Of a DNA stretch of 64,000 nucleotides, positions 51,241-59,496 are shown piece by piece. Under the pieces are notes generated by a model. It was not told the origin of the DNA and ran no database searches. It was given only the letters and a program-made list of their open reading frames with translations. Source of the stretch: Rhizobium sp. Root483D2 (GTDB taxonomy: Bacteria; Pseudomonadota; Alphaproteobacteria; Rhizobiales; Rhizobiaceae); assembly GCF_001426685.1 (NCBI RefSeq), contig NZ_LMFB01000037.1, positions 1 through 64,000 of the forward strand, in the 5' to 3' direction. The first letter of the stretch is position 1. The number at the start of each line of letters is the position of its first letter. The position numbers and the translations under genes are program-made.

Positions 51241-52746
51241 GTGACCGCACCTTCCTTCATCGTTTTGTCGCCGGACGACAATGTCGCCGTCGCATCGCTG
51301 GCCATTGAGGCGGGCGGTGAACTGCCGGGTGGCGTGCGCGCCAATGGCAGGATCGATCCCGGCCACAAGGTGGCGATCCATCCCGTCTATGTCGGCGAGC
51401 CGGTGGTGAAATACGGCCAGGCGATCGGCCGGGCAACCGTCGAGATCGCTGCGGGCGACCACGTTCATTCCCACAATCTGGCCTTCGATCAGGACCGGCT
51501 GTCGATCGGCGCGCCGGTGCCGCCGGAAGCGGCGAGCAGTGCCGACAGGGCGCGCACCTTCATGGGCTACCGCCGCGCCGACGGGCGCGCCGCGACCCGC
51601 AATTTCATCGGCATCATCGCCAGCGTCAACTGTTCCACCACCGTCTGCCGCGCAATCGCCGAGGAGGCCAACAAGGTCATCCTGCCGCGTTATGAGGGTA
51701 TCGACGGTTTCGTGCCGATCGTCCATGATCAGGGCTGCGGCATGAGTTCGACCGGCGACGGCATGAAGAACCTGCATCGAACGCTGGCCGGCTATACGCG
51801 CCATGTGAATTTCGGCGGCGTGCTAATGGTCGGACTCGGCTGCGAGGTGAACCAGCTGACGCTCTACGGTCAATCCGGAGCGGGTGCCGGAAAACGGCAT
51901 TTCAACATTCAGGATGCCGGCGGTTCGCGCCGTGCTGTCGCCCGCGCGCTCGGTGTGCTCGAAGAAATAGCAGCGGAAGTCGGAACGGCCAGGCGGATTG
52001 CGATCCCGGTCAGCGAAATCATCGTCGGCCTGCAATGCGGCGGTTCCGATGGGCTTTCAGGCATCACGGCGAATCCCGCTCTGGGAGCGGCCGTCGATAT
52101 TCTGGCTGGCGCCGGCGGCACGGCCATCTTGTCGGAAACCTCCGAAATCTATGGTGCCGAACATCTGCTGCGCAGCCGCGCCGTCAATGATGGCGTTGCC
52201 GAAAAGCTCGACGGCCTGATTTCCTGGTGGGAAGATTATGTCGCCATGCATGGCGCTTCGCTCGACAACAATCCGTCGCCGGGCAACAAGCGCGGCGGCC
52301 TGACCACGATCCTGGAAAAATCGCTCGGTGCCGTCGCCAAGGGCGGCCGCTCGCCGCTGACGGCGGTCTATCATTATGCCGAGCGGGTGACGGAACATGG
52401 CCTCGTGTTCATGGATACGCCCGGCTACGATCCGGTCTCGGCAACGGGGCAGGTGGCGGGTGGCGCCAATGTCATCACGTTCACCACCGGCCGTGGCAGT
52501 TGTTTCGGTTCGCGCCCCTGCCCGTCGATCAAGCTGACGAGCAACACTGCGCTTTACCGGGCCATGGAAGAGGACATGGATATCGATTGCGGCACGATCG
52601 CCACCGGCGATGCGACGATCGCCGGCATGGGCCGCGATATCTTCGACCTGATCATCGATACGGCGTCGGGCAAGAAAACCAAGAGCGAACTGTTCGGTTA
52701 CGGCGACAATGAATTCGTGCCCTGGCACCTCGGCGCGACACTTTGA
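51241..52746 (+). CDS. uxaA: Altronate dehydratase (UxaA), full-length fused form
   Basis: About 501 residues. An N-terminal SAF domain (HKVAIHPVYVGEPVVKYGQ) is joined to the catalytic domain: NCSTTVCRAIAE, HDQGCGMSSTGDGMKNLHRTLAGY, VGLGCEVNQ and GLQCGGSDGLSGI, with cysteines typical of metal-binding UxaA. It dehydrates D-altronate to 2-keto-3-deoxygluconate; related proteins act on other sugar acids. I chose GTG 51241, nine bases after AGGGAG; the frame stays open 84 bases further upstream, through the promoter-like region. It heads a plus-strand group with the aldo/keto reductase and FucU-like genes. Confidence 0.87.
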   Translation: MTAPSFIVLSPDDNVAVASLAIEAGGELPGGVRANGRIDPGHKVAIHPVYVGEPVVKYGQAIGRATVEIAAGDHVHSHNLAFDQDRLSIGAPVPPEAASSADRARTFMGYRRADGRAATRNFIGIIASVNCSTTVCRAIAEEANKVILPRYEGIDGFVPIVHDQGCGMSSTGDGMKNLHRTLAGYTRHVNFGGVLMVGLGCEVNQLTLYGQSGAGAGKRHFNIQDAGGSRRAVARALGVLEEIAAEVGTARRIAIPVSEIIVGLQCGGSDGLSGITANPALGAAVDILAGAGGTAILSETSEIYGAEHLLRSRAVNDGVAEKLDGLISWWEDYVAMHGASLDNNPSPGNKRGGLTTILEKSLGAVAKGGRSPLTAVYHYAERVTEHGLVFMDTPGYDPVSATGQVAGGANVITFTTGRGSCFGSRPCPSIKLTSNTALYRAMEEDMDIDCGTIATGDATIAGMGRDIFDLIIDTASGKKTKSELFGYGDNEFVPWHLGATL

Positions 52747-52777
52747 CGGGCGGCCGCCAAAGCGGAGGAGAGACTTG

Positions 52778-53797
52778 ATGAACGTGAGAAAAATCGGCCA
52801 GACCGACCTGTCCGTTACCGAATATAGTTTTGGCACGGCGCCGCTCGGCGGCATGTACCGGGCCTGCCCGCGCGAAACCGCGATGGAAACGCTGGAGGCC
52901 GCCTGGACCGCCGGTCTCCGGTTCATCGATACCGCCCCCTGGTATGGGTTTGGCCTGGCCGAACGGCGCGTCGGCGATTTCCTGCGCGACAAGCCCAAGG
53001 GCAGTTACGTTCTATCGACCAAGGTTGGGCGGCTGCAGCGGCCGGTCGCCGATGACAAGGTGCCGAGCTACGGTTTCGTCGATCCGCTGCCCTTTGAAAC
53101 GGACTATGACTATTCCTATGACGGTATCATGCGGTCTGTCGAATTCAGCTATGCCCGCCTTGGGCTCAACCGCATCGATATTCTTTTCGTCCACGATATC
53201 GGCGTCTATACGCATGGAGCGGAGCGCAACGCGGTCTATCTTCGGCAATTGCTGGATGGCGGTTTGAAAGCGTTGGATGAGCTGAAGTCGAGCGGCGCGA
53301 TTGCGGCTTACGGGCTGGGCGTCAATGAAGTGCCCGTTTGCCTCGATGTGATGGCCGAGGCGGATATCGACTGTATCCTTCTGGCCGGGCGCTATACGCT
53401 TCTTGATCGAACCGCCACCGCCGAACTGCTACCGCTTTGTGAGAAAAAGAAAACCTCGCTGGTGGTTGGCGGCGTATTCAATTCGGGTATTCTGGCCACC
53501 GGTCCGGTGGAGGGATCACATTTCGACTATATGCCGGCAACGCCGGACGTTCTCAACAAGGTGCGGGCGATGGAGGCTATTGCGCGATCTGAGGGCCTGC
53601 CGCTGGCAGCGCCGGCGATCCAGTTTCCTCTGCAGAGCCCGGCGGTGGCCTCGGTTCTGCTTGGAACAGCCAAGCCGTCGAGCCTGATACGGAATATGGA
53701 GTTGACGGAGCGGCGTTTGCAGCCGGATGACTTCACGGCCTATGAAGCGCATACGCTGGTCGCCCCGGAACTCGGCACGGATGCCGTTCGGGTCTAG
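52778..53797 (+). CDS. Aldo/keto reductase, L-fucose/L-galactose dehydrogenase-like
   Basis: About 339 residues of a TIM-barrel aldo/keto reductase. The catalytic tetrad is visible: Asp and Tyr in DTAPWYGFGLAERRVG, Lys in LSTKVGRL and His in LFVHDIGVY. This branch includes D-threo-aldose (L-fucose) 1-dehydrogenase and L-galactose dehydrogenase, which oxidise the sugar to its lactone. GGAGGAGAG precedes the ATG at 52778. It is 31 bp after uxaA and 29 bp before the FucU-like gene, so the three are probably one operon. Confidence 0.86.
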   Translation: MNVRKIGQTDLSVTEYSFGTAPLGGMYRACPRETAMETLEAAWTAGLRFIDTAPWYGFGLAERRVGDFLRDKPKGSYVLSTKVGRLQRPVADDKVPSYGFVDPLPFETDYDYSYDGIMRSVEFSYARLGLNRIDILFVHDIGVYTHGAERNAVYLRQLLDGGLKALDELKSSGAIAAYGLGVNEVPVCLDVMAEADIDCILLAGRYTLLDRTATAELLPLCEKKKTSLVVGGVFNSGILATGPVEGSHFDYMPATPDVLNKVRAMEAIARSEGLPLAAPAIQFPLQSPAVASVLLGTAKPSSLIRNMELTERRLQPDDFTAYEAHTLVAPELGTDAVRV

Positions 53798-53826
53798 CCG
53801 GCTTTCAAGAGACAAAGGAATAAGGA

Positions 53827-54273
53827 ATGCTGAAGGGAATACATCCATTGCTCGGTCCGGAATTGCTGCATGCGATCCGCACGATGGGACATGGGGACGA
53901 GATCGTGATTGCCGATGCCAACTTTCCGGCCAGCACCATGGGCCCGAAGGTCGTGCGGGCGGACGGGGTCGATGCGCTGAGCATAACAGAGGCGATCCTG
54001 GCACATATGCCGCTCGATACATTCGTGGATGAGTCCGCCTGGCGCATGGAAGTCGTCGGCGATCCGCAGGCGGTGCCGGATGTCTGCGTCAAGTTCCAGA
54101 GCCTGGTCAACAAGCTTGCCGGTGATTTCAAGGTCGTGCCGATCGAACGCTTCGCCTTCTATGAGCGTTCGCGCAAGGCCGCCTATATTGTCGCGACGAC
54201 AGAATTCCGGCTCTACGGAAATATCATCTTGAAAAAGGGTGTCGTGCATCCGCAAGAACTCTACCGCGTCTGA
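53827..54273 (+). CDS. fucU: FucU-type sugar mutarotase (RbsD/FucU family)
   Basis: A 148-residue protein. MGHGDEIVIADANFPA and RFAFYERSRKAAYIVATTEF with YGNIILKKGV are hallmarks of FucU (fucose mutarotase) more than RbsD. It interconverts alpha and beta anomers of L-fucose or related aldoses so that the dehydrogenase receives the right form. Its position between the aldo/keto reductase and a sugar transporter fits. L-galactose shares the configuration of L-fucose and could be the true substrate. Confidence 0.86.
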   Translation: MLKGIHPLLGPELLHAIRTMGHGDEIVIADANFPASTMGPKVVRADGVDALSITEAILAHMPLDTFVDESAWRMEVVGDPQAVPDVCVKFQSLVNKLAGDFKVVPIERFAFYERSRKAAYIVATTEFRLYGNIILKKGVVHPQELYRV

Positions 54274-54382
54274 TGCACGCTGGTACCCGGCCCATGGAGG
54301 TGGGCCGGTTCATCTTCGGGGTGAAAAAACAAAGGCTTGGCGTTGGGAGGAAAGCAATGTTCAAGGCAAATTTCGACCGCTT

Positions 54383-54398
54383 GCAATTTCGAAATTGC
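54383..54398. promoter_or_regulatory. 16-bp perfect palindrome, LacI-type operator candidate
   Basis: GCAATTTCGAAATTGC is a perfect palindrome with a central CG, the shape of many LacI-family operators. It lies 115 bp upstream of the binding-protein gene and 26 bp before the second putative GntR-type site. Confidence 0.45.
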
Positions 54399-54423
54399 TG
54401 AGATAGCTTGCCAAGGCAAAATG

Positions 54424-54441
54424 TTTTTTATGGATAAAAGA
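54424..54441. promoter_or_regulatory. Second copy of candidate GntR-type operator
   Basis: TTTTTTATGGATAAAAGA, an imperfect dyad, shares TGGATAAAAGA with the site at the uxaA promoter. It lies 72-89 bp upstream of the transporter's first gene. A regulator-gene-linked 11-base match at two promoters of one pathway is unlikely by chance but unproven. Confidence 0.45.
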
Positions 54442-54512
54442 TCGAACTGTTTGCGTCTTGCAGCCCGGTCTGAGGAGAACTGAACAAGACGTTGTTGGAG
54501 GAGAACAACACC

Positions 54513-55502
54513 ATGACCCTTATGAAGAATATCCTGTCGCGCCGCGCCTTTACCAGCCTGGCCGGTGCCGCTGTTTTCGCGACGATGATGCCGGTGGCGT
54601 CGTTTGCGCAGGATGTCACCATCCCGATCATCGTCAAGGATACGACCTCGTTCTACTGGCAGATCGTTCTGGCCGGCGCCCGCGCTGCCGGCAAGGATCT
54701 CGGCGTCAACGTGCCGGAACTCGGCGCCCAGTCGGAATCCGACATCAACGGCCAGATCACGATCCTGGAAAATGCCGTTGCCGGCGCTCCGGCCGCTGTC
54801 GTTATCTCGCCGACGGAATTCAAGGCGCTTGGCAAGCCGATCGATGAGGCAGCCAAGGCCGTGCCGATCATCGGTATTGATTCCGGCGCTGATTCCAAGG
54901 CCTTCACCTCGTTCCTGACCACCGACAACACCCAAGGGGGCCGTATCGCCGCTGATGGTCTTGCTGCGGCGATCAAGGAAGCAACCGGCAAGGAAGAAGG
55001 GGATATCGCCATCATTACCAGCCTGCCGGGCGTCGGTTCGCTGGATCAGCGCCATAACGGCTTCGTCGAGCAGATCACGGCCAAATATCCGGGCCTCAAG
55101 GTCGTGGCCGACAAATATGCCGACGGCCAGGCCACCACCGGCCTCAACATGATGACAGACTTGATCACCGCAAACCCGAACCTCGTTGGCGTCTTTGCAT
55201 CCAACCTGATCATGGCGCAGGGCGTTGGCCAGGCGATTGCTGAAAACAAGCTCGGCGATAAGATCAAGGTTATCGGCTTCGACAGCGACGAAAAGACGGT
55301 CGGCTTCCTCAAGGAAGGCGTTCTCGCCGGCCTCGTCGTCCAGGACCCCTATCGCATGGGCTATGACGGCATCAAAACCGCTCTTGCTGCATCGAAAAAG
55401 GAAAAGGTCGAGGCCAATGTCGATACCGGTGCAAACCTGGTGACGAAGGCCAACATGGCTGAACCGAAGATCGACGCGCTCTTGAACCCCAAGGTCAACT
55501 GA
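54513..55502 (+). CDS. Sugar ABC transporter, periplasmic binding protein (CUT2 type)
   Basis: A 329-residue periplasmic sugar-binding protein. A signal peptide (RRAFTSLAGAAVFATMMPVASFAQ, cleavage after AQ-like site) precedes a type I periplasmic binding fold: IIVKDTTSFYWQIVLAGARAAGKDLG, LTTDNTQGGRIAADGLA, and VGFDSDEKTVGFL-like segments. It delivers sugars to a ribose/galactose-type ABC permease. GGAGGAG lies 12 bases before the ATG at 54513. A hairpin follows the stop (55514-55539). Confidence 0.9.
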   Translation: MTLMKNILSRRAFTSLAGAAVFATMMPVASFAQDVTIPIIVKDTTSFYWQIVLAGARAAGKDLGVNVPELGAQSESDINGQITILENAVAGAPAAVVISPTEFKALGKPIDEAAKAVPIIGIDSGADSKAFTSFLTTDNTQGGRIAADGLAAAIKEATGKEEGDIAIITSLPGVGSLDQRHNGFVEQITAKYPGLKVVADKYADGQATTGLNMMTDLITANPNLVGVFASNLIMAQGVGQAIAENKLGDKIKVIGFDSDEKTVGFLKEGVLAGLVVQDPYRMGYDGIKTALAASKKEKVEANVDTGANLVTKANMAEPKIDALLNPKVN

Positions 55503-55513
55503 TCCGAACATTG

Positions 55514-55539
55514 CGGCAGGCCGTCCAAACGGCCTGCCG
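55514..55539 (+). repeat. Intercistronic hairpin after the binding-protein gene
   Basis: An 11-bp stem, starting CGGCAGGCCGT (55514-55524), pairs with 55529-55539 around CCAA. There is no T-run, so it is more likely an mRNA-stabilising or attenuating hairpin than a full terminator, as seen in sugar ABC operons. Confidence 0.65.
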
Positions 55540-55620
55540 TCTGTTGCATGATGTCATCCAGATCCGTTTCGACATGGCTGGCCATTTTAAAACGGAATTT
55601 GGACCCGGAGGAGAGGCGCC

Positions 55621-57171
55621 ATGACCGGACTTCAAGATGTCAGCCACCGGCACGAGGGCGCGGCGGCAATTGCCAAGCACCCTGTTCCCAAGGGCGAACC
55701 GATCCTGGAACTGCGCGGCCTGCAGAAGAAATACGGGGCCGTCGAGGCCCTGAAGCCGGCAAATATCACCTTCCTGTCCGGCGAAATCCACGCGATCGTC
55801 GGCGAAAACGGCGCCGGCAAATCGACGCTGATCAAGCTCCTGACCGGCGTCATCCGGCGCACATCCGGCGAGGTCTTCTGGTGCGGCGATGCGGTGCAGC
55901 TTGCGACGCCCAATGAAGCGATTTCGCGTGGCATCAATGCAGTGCATCAGGAAGTCGTGCTCTGCCGCCATCTGTCGGTTGCGGCCAATATGTTTCTGGG
56001 CGACGAAATCAACAAAAACGGCCTGATGCGCAAGCGCGCCATGACCGATGCCGCCCAGGCCGTGCTCGACGATCTCGGTTTCAATCTCCCCGCTGCCGCT
56101 CTTCTCAGCGACCTGACGATCGGCCAGCAGCAACTGGTGGCGACGGCGCGCGCGGCGATGCGCGGTACCCAGTTTCTGATCTTCGATGAGCCGACCGCTT
56201 ACCTCACCCGCCAGGAATCGGCGCAGCTCTTCCGGCTCATTCGCCGGCTACAGGGCGAAGGCGTCACCATCGTTTATATCAGCCACCGCATGGAAGAGGT
56301 TTTCGAGCTGGCCGACCGGGTTTCGGTCCTGCGCGATGGCACCCATATCGGCACCCGCAACATCGCGGAGACCAACGATGCCGAGCTGATCTCGATGATG
56401 ATCAACCGCACCATCGAGCAGATCTATCACAAGGAAACGCTGCCGATCGGCGCCACCATCGTTGAGACGCGTGGCCTTTCCGGTCCAGGATTTTCCGATG
56501 TTTCGCTATCAGTGCGGGCAGGCGAAATCGTCGGTCTCTATGGCCTGATCGGCGCCGGGCGCAGCGAATTCGCCCTCGGGCTTTATGGCCGCCAGCCGCT
56601 CAGCGCCGGCGAAGTCTACTGGCAGGGCAGCAAGGTGAAGATCCGCAATGAGCGCGATGCCATGGATCTCGGCATTGCGCTCGCGCCCGAGAGCCGCCGC
56701 GACCAGGGGCTTTGCCTTAACCTGCCGATCGGGCTCAATATCAATCTTCCGGTCTTTGACCGGCTATCGCGCGGCCTGACCATCAATCGCGCGCGTGAGA
56801 TCGAGAATGCCGATCGCCAGATCAAGGACCTGAAGATCAAGACACCGACGCGGCGTGTCCTGGCCTCGGCGATGTCCGGCGGCAACCAGCAGAAGATCGT
56901 CATCGGCAAATGGCTGAGCCATGGCGCCAAGCTGTTCATCTTCGACGAGCCGACCGTCGGCGTCGATGTCGGCACCAAGGCGGAGATCTACCGGCTGTTT
57001 GCCCGGCTTCTGGAGCAGGGCGCAGGTATCATCCTGATTTCGTCCTATCTGCCGGAGGTCTACGAGCTGTCCGACCGGCTGCATGTGTTCCGGCAGGGAA
57101 GACTGGTTGCCAGCCACACCTATCGTAGTGCATCGCATGAAGAAGTGCTGACCCAGGCGATCGGCGTCTAG
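55621..57171 (+). CDS. Sugar ABC transporter ATP-binding protein (RbsA/MglA type, duplicated)
   Basis: A 516-residue ATPase with two ABC domains. The first has Walker A GENGAGKST, signature-like LTIGQQQLVATARA and Walker B FLIFDEPTA. The second has a degenerate Walker A (GLIGAGRSE), the signature SGGNQQKIV and Walker B LFIFDEPTVG, as usual in CUT2 ATPases. It energises the transporter formed with the binding protein and permease. Starts 118 bp after the binding-protein stop. Confidence 0.93.
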   Translation: MTGLQDVSHRHEGAAAIAKHPVPKGEPILELRGLQKKYGAVEALKPANITFLSGEIHAIVGENGAGKSTLIKLLTGVIRRTSGEVFWCGDAVQLATPNEAISRGINAVHQEVVLCRHLSVAANMFLGDEINKNGLMRKRAMTDAAQAVLDDLGFNLPAAALLSDLTIGQQQLVATARAAMRGTQFLIFDEPTAYLTRQESAQLFRLIRRLQGEGVTIVYISHRMEEVFELADRVSVLRDGTHIGTRNIAETNDAELISMMINRTIEQIYHKETLPIGATIVETRGLSGPGFSDVSLSVRAGEIVGLYGLIGAGRSEFALGLYGRQPLSAGEVYWQGSKVKIRNERDAMDLGIALAPESRRDQGLCLNLPIGLNINLPVFDRLSRGLTINRAREIENADRQIKDLKIKTPTRRVLASAMSGGNQQKIVIGKWLSHGAKLFIFDEPTVGVDVGTKAEIYRLFARLLEQGAGIILISSYLPEVYELSDRLHVFRQGRLVASHTYRSASHEEVLTQAIGV

Positions 57172-57213
57172 CATCATGAAAAGACCGGATAAGAAAATGC
57201 GTGGAGGAAAATC

Positions 57214-58188
57214 ATGAGCGTAGAGACCACAACGGAAACCGCCCCGGTGCCGAAGAAGGGCATGAACATCCTGTTCGGCCTGACCCTGCTCGGGCTCCTG
57301 CTGTTCCTCTGGCTGCTTCTCGGCCTCTCCACGACGAGTTTCTGGACCTCCAACAATATCAGCAACCTGCTGCGGCAGGGCGCCATGACGGCGATCCTTG
57401 CGGTCGGGCAGACCTTCGTCATCATTACTGCCGGTATCGATCTGTCCGTCGGCGCCGTGGTCGGCTTCTCCAGTGTCACGGTCGCCTGGCTGCTGCAGCA
57501 TGGCGTGCCGCTCTGGCCGGCCATGGGCATTACGCTTCTGGTCGGTGTGGCGATCGGCGCCTTCCATGCCTTCGGCATCGTCCGCATGGGCCTGCCCGCC
57601 TTCATCATCACGCTGGCGACGCTGACCTCGCTGCGCGGCATCGGCCTCCTGGTGACAAACGGTTCGACCATATCGATCAGCGACGAGTCCTTCACCAATT
57701 TCTCGCGCGCCGATTTCCTAGGCATTCCCAGCCTGTTCTGGATGGTGATCGTCGTCGCGATCCCGGCCTATATCTTCCTGCACCTCAGCCGCTGGGGCCG
57801 CTATCTCTTTGCAGTCGGCTCCAACAGCGAGGCCGCGCGTCTCTCCGGCGTCAATGTCAATCGCACGATCTATCTCGCCTATATCCTGTCTTCCACCTGT
57901 GCTGCTTTTGTCGGCCTGCTTCTCGCCTCGCGCATCGGCATCGGCAATGCCACGCAGGCCGAGGGCTGGGAGTTGCAGGCAATCGCCTCATCGGTGATCG
58001 GCGGCACCAGCCTGTTTGGCGCGGTGGGGTCAGTGCATGGGCCGCTGCTCGGCGCCTTCATCCTCGCAACCATCAACAACGGCGCCAATCTGCTGAACGT
58101 CAACGCGTTCGTGCAGCGCATCATCACCGGCGTGCTGATCATCGTCATCGTCTATTTCGACCAGCTGCGCCGCCGCGGCTCGCGCTGA
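57214..58188 (+). CDS. Sugar ABC transporter permease (RbsC type)
   Basis: A 324-residue inner-membrane permease with about 8-10 transmembrane helices. QTFVIITAGIDLSVGAVVG is the family motif for ribose-type permeases, and GTSLFGAVGSVHGPLLGAFIL the C-terminal one. It follows the ATPase by 42 bp and precedes the zinc dehydrogenase by about 80 bp. Substrate is inferred from the enzymes around it. Confidence 0.92.
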   Translation: MSVETTTETAPVPKKGMNILFGLTLLGLLLFLWLLLGLSTTSFWTSNNISNLLRQGAMTAILAVGQTFVIITAGIDLSVGAVVGFSSVTVAWLLQHGVPLWPAMGITLLVGVAIGAFHAFGIVRMGLPAFIITLATLTSLRGIGLLVTNGSTISISDESFTNFSRADFLGIPSLFWMVIVVAIPAYIFLHLSRWGRYLFAVGSNSEAARLSGVNVNRTIYLAYILSSTCAAFVGLLLASRIGIGNATQAEGWELQAIASSVIGGTSLFGAVGSVHGPLLGAFILATINNGANLLNVNAFVQRIITGVLIIVIVYFDQLRRRGSR

Positions 58189-58268
58189 TCCCTGCGGCAA
58201 CCAGCGGTTCGATTCCAGGCGGTTGCCGTTACCATCCATCTGACCTGAGACTGCAAGGAATGCCTGCC

Positions 58269-59288
58269 ATGAAAGCGGCCATCTGCCCGGAGCCCGGGCG
58301 CCTGGATATGATCGACAGACCGGCGCCGGGTTCGCCGCCAAAAGGCTGGGCGCGCCTTGCGGTCAGCCATGTCGGCATCTGCGGCACCGACTATCATATC
58401 TTCGAGGGCAAGCATCCCTATCTCGAATATCCCCGCGTCATGGGCCACGAAATCTCGGCGACGGTGATTGAGCCCGGTGAAGGTGTATCCCTGACGCCGG
58501 GCACGCCCGTCATCGTCAATCCCTATCTGTCCTGCGGCACCTGCGTCGCCTGCCTGAAGGGCAAGCCGAACTGCTGCACGGCAATCAAGGTTCTGGGCGT
58601 GCACACGGACGGCGCGCTCTGCGAGGAAATCCTCGTGCCTGAGACAAATCTCTATCCAGCCGGCGATCTTTCGCTGGAGGCTGCTGCAACGGTGGAGTTC
58701 CTGGCGATTGGCGCCCATGCGGTTCGCCGCTCGCTGGCGCCGGCCGGCTCACGGGCGCTCGTCATCGGCGCCGGACCGATCGGACTTGGCACGGCGCTGT
58801 TCTCGCGCATTGCCGGCCATCAGGTAACGCTGCTCGATGCCAGTGCCGAACGTTTGCAGATGGCGGCCGAACGGCTTGGTTTTGCCGATGGAATTCTGGC
58901 AGGGGATGGCGCCTTCGATGCTGTGCTATCTGCTACGGGCGGCGACGGGTTCGACGTGGTCTTCGATGCCACCGGCTTCGGCGGCTCGATGGAGAAATCC
59001 TTTTCCTTCGTCGCGCATGGGGGTTGCCTGGTCTTCGTCAGCGTCGTGAAGGACGACATCCGCTTCGCCGATCCCGAATTCCACAAGCGCGAAATGATGC
59101 TGGTCGGCAGCCGCAATGCGACACGGCAGGATTTCGAGCATGTGGCAGCCTCCATTCGCGCAGGCCATGTGCCGGTCTCGTCGCTGATCACGCACCGCAC
59201 CACGCTGGATGCGGTGATCAGCGACCTGCCGCGCTGGGCGCATGAAAAGACCGGGCTGATCAAGGCTGTGGTCAAGATTTCCGCTTAA
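58269..59288 (+). CDS. Zinc-binding alcohol dehydrogenase, L-galactonate oxidoreductase (LgoD/YjjN)-like
   Basis: A 339-residue medium-chain dehydrogenase. The catalytic zinc motif is in VGICGTDYHIFEG and GHEIS; the structural zinc cysteines are in CGTCVACLKGKPNCC; the NAD motif is VIGAGPIGLGTALF. Segments such as YPRVMGHE, GVHTDGALCEE, HAVRRS and DPEFHKREMMLVGSRNAT closely resemble, from memory, Escherichia coli YjjN (LgoD), which oxidises L-galactonate to D-tagaturonate. Start 58269 is chosen with AAGGA nine bases upstream; ATG 58260 is an alternative. It closes the transporter operon. Confidence 0.84.
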   Translation: MKAAICPEPGRLDMIDRPAPGSPPKGWARLAVSHVGICGTDYHIFEGKHPYLEYPRVMGHEISATVIEPGEGVSLTPGTPVIVNPYLSCGTCVACLKGKPNCCTAIKVLGVHTDGALCEEILVPETNLYPAGDLSLEAAATVEFLAIGAHAVRRSLAPAGSRALVIGAGPIGLGTALFSRIAGHQVTLLDASAERLQMAAERLGFADGILAGDGAFDAVLSATGGDGFDVVFDATGFGGSMEKSFSFVAHGGCLVFVSVVKDDIRFADPEFHKREMMLVGSRNATRQDFEHVAASIRAGHVPVSSLITHRTTLDAVISDLPRWAHEKTGLIKAVVKISA

Positions 59289-59434
59289 CATCGGCGGCAT
59301 CGAAACCCTTTACCGACTGTCAAGGCCTCTGTGGCAGGCTTGTCAGGCCTTGTCAGAGAAGCTTTGCGGCATATTTATTGCGTCGCACAAAAAAGGTGCT
59401 AGTGTCGGCGTTGCTTGCGGACACGAAAAACAAA

Positions 59435-59448
59435 ATGCAAAGTTGCAT
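59435..59448. promoter_or_regulatory. Dyad upstream of phaZ, PhaR-type site candidate
   Basis: ATGCAA-AG-TTGCAT, a perfect 6-bp inverted repeat with TGC/GCA half-sites, lies about 49 bp before the phaZ start. PhaR repressors of PHB genes recognise TGC-containing dyads. No other feature was found in 59289-59496. Confidence 0.4.
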
Positions 59449-59496
59449 CCTGATGGAGCGGCGTTGTCGTTTACGGTAACAAGGAGAACGCTGCCG

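Noticed and set aside
57201-58268. An apparent N-terminal extension joining the permease region to the zinc dehydrogenase in one frame
   Set aside because: The upstream part is an off-frame reading of the permease gene; the dehydrogenase starts at 58269 with its own ribosome site.
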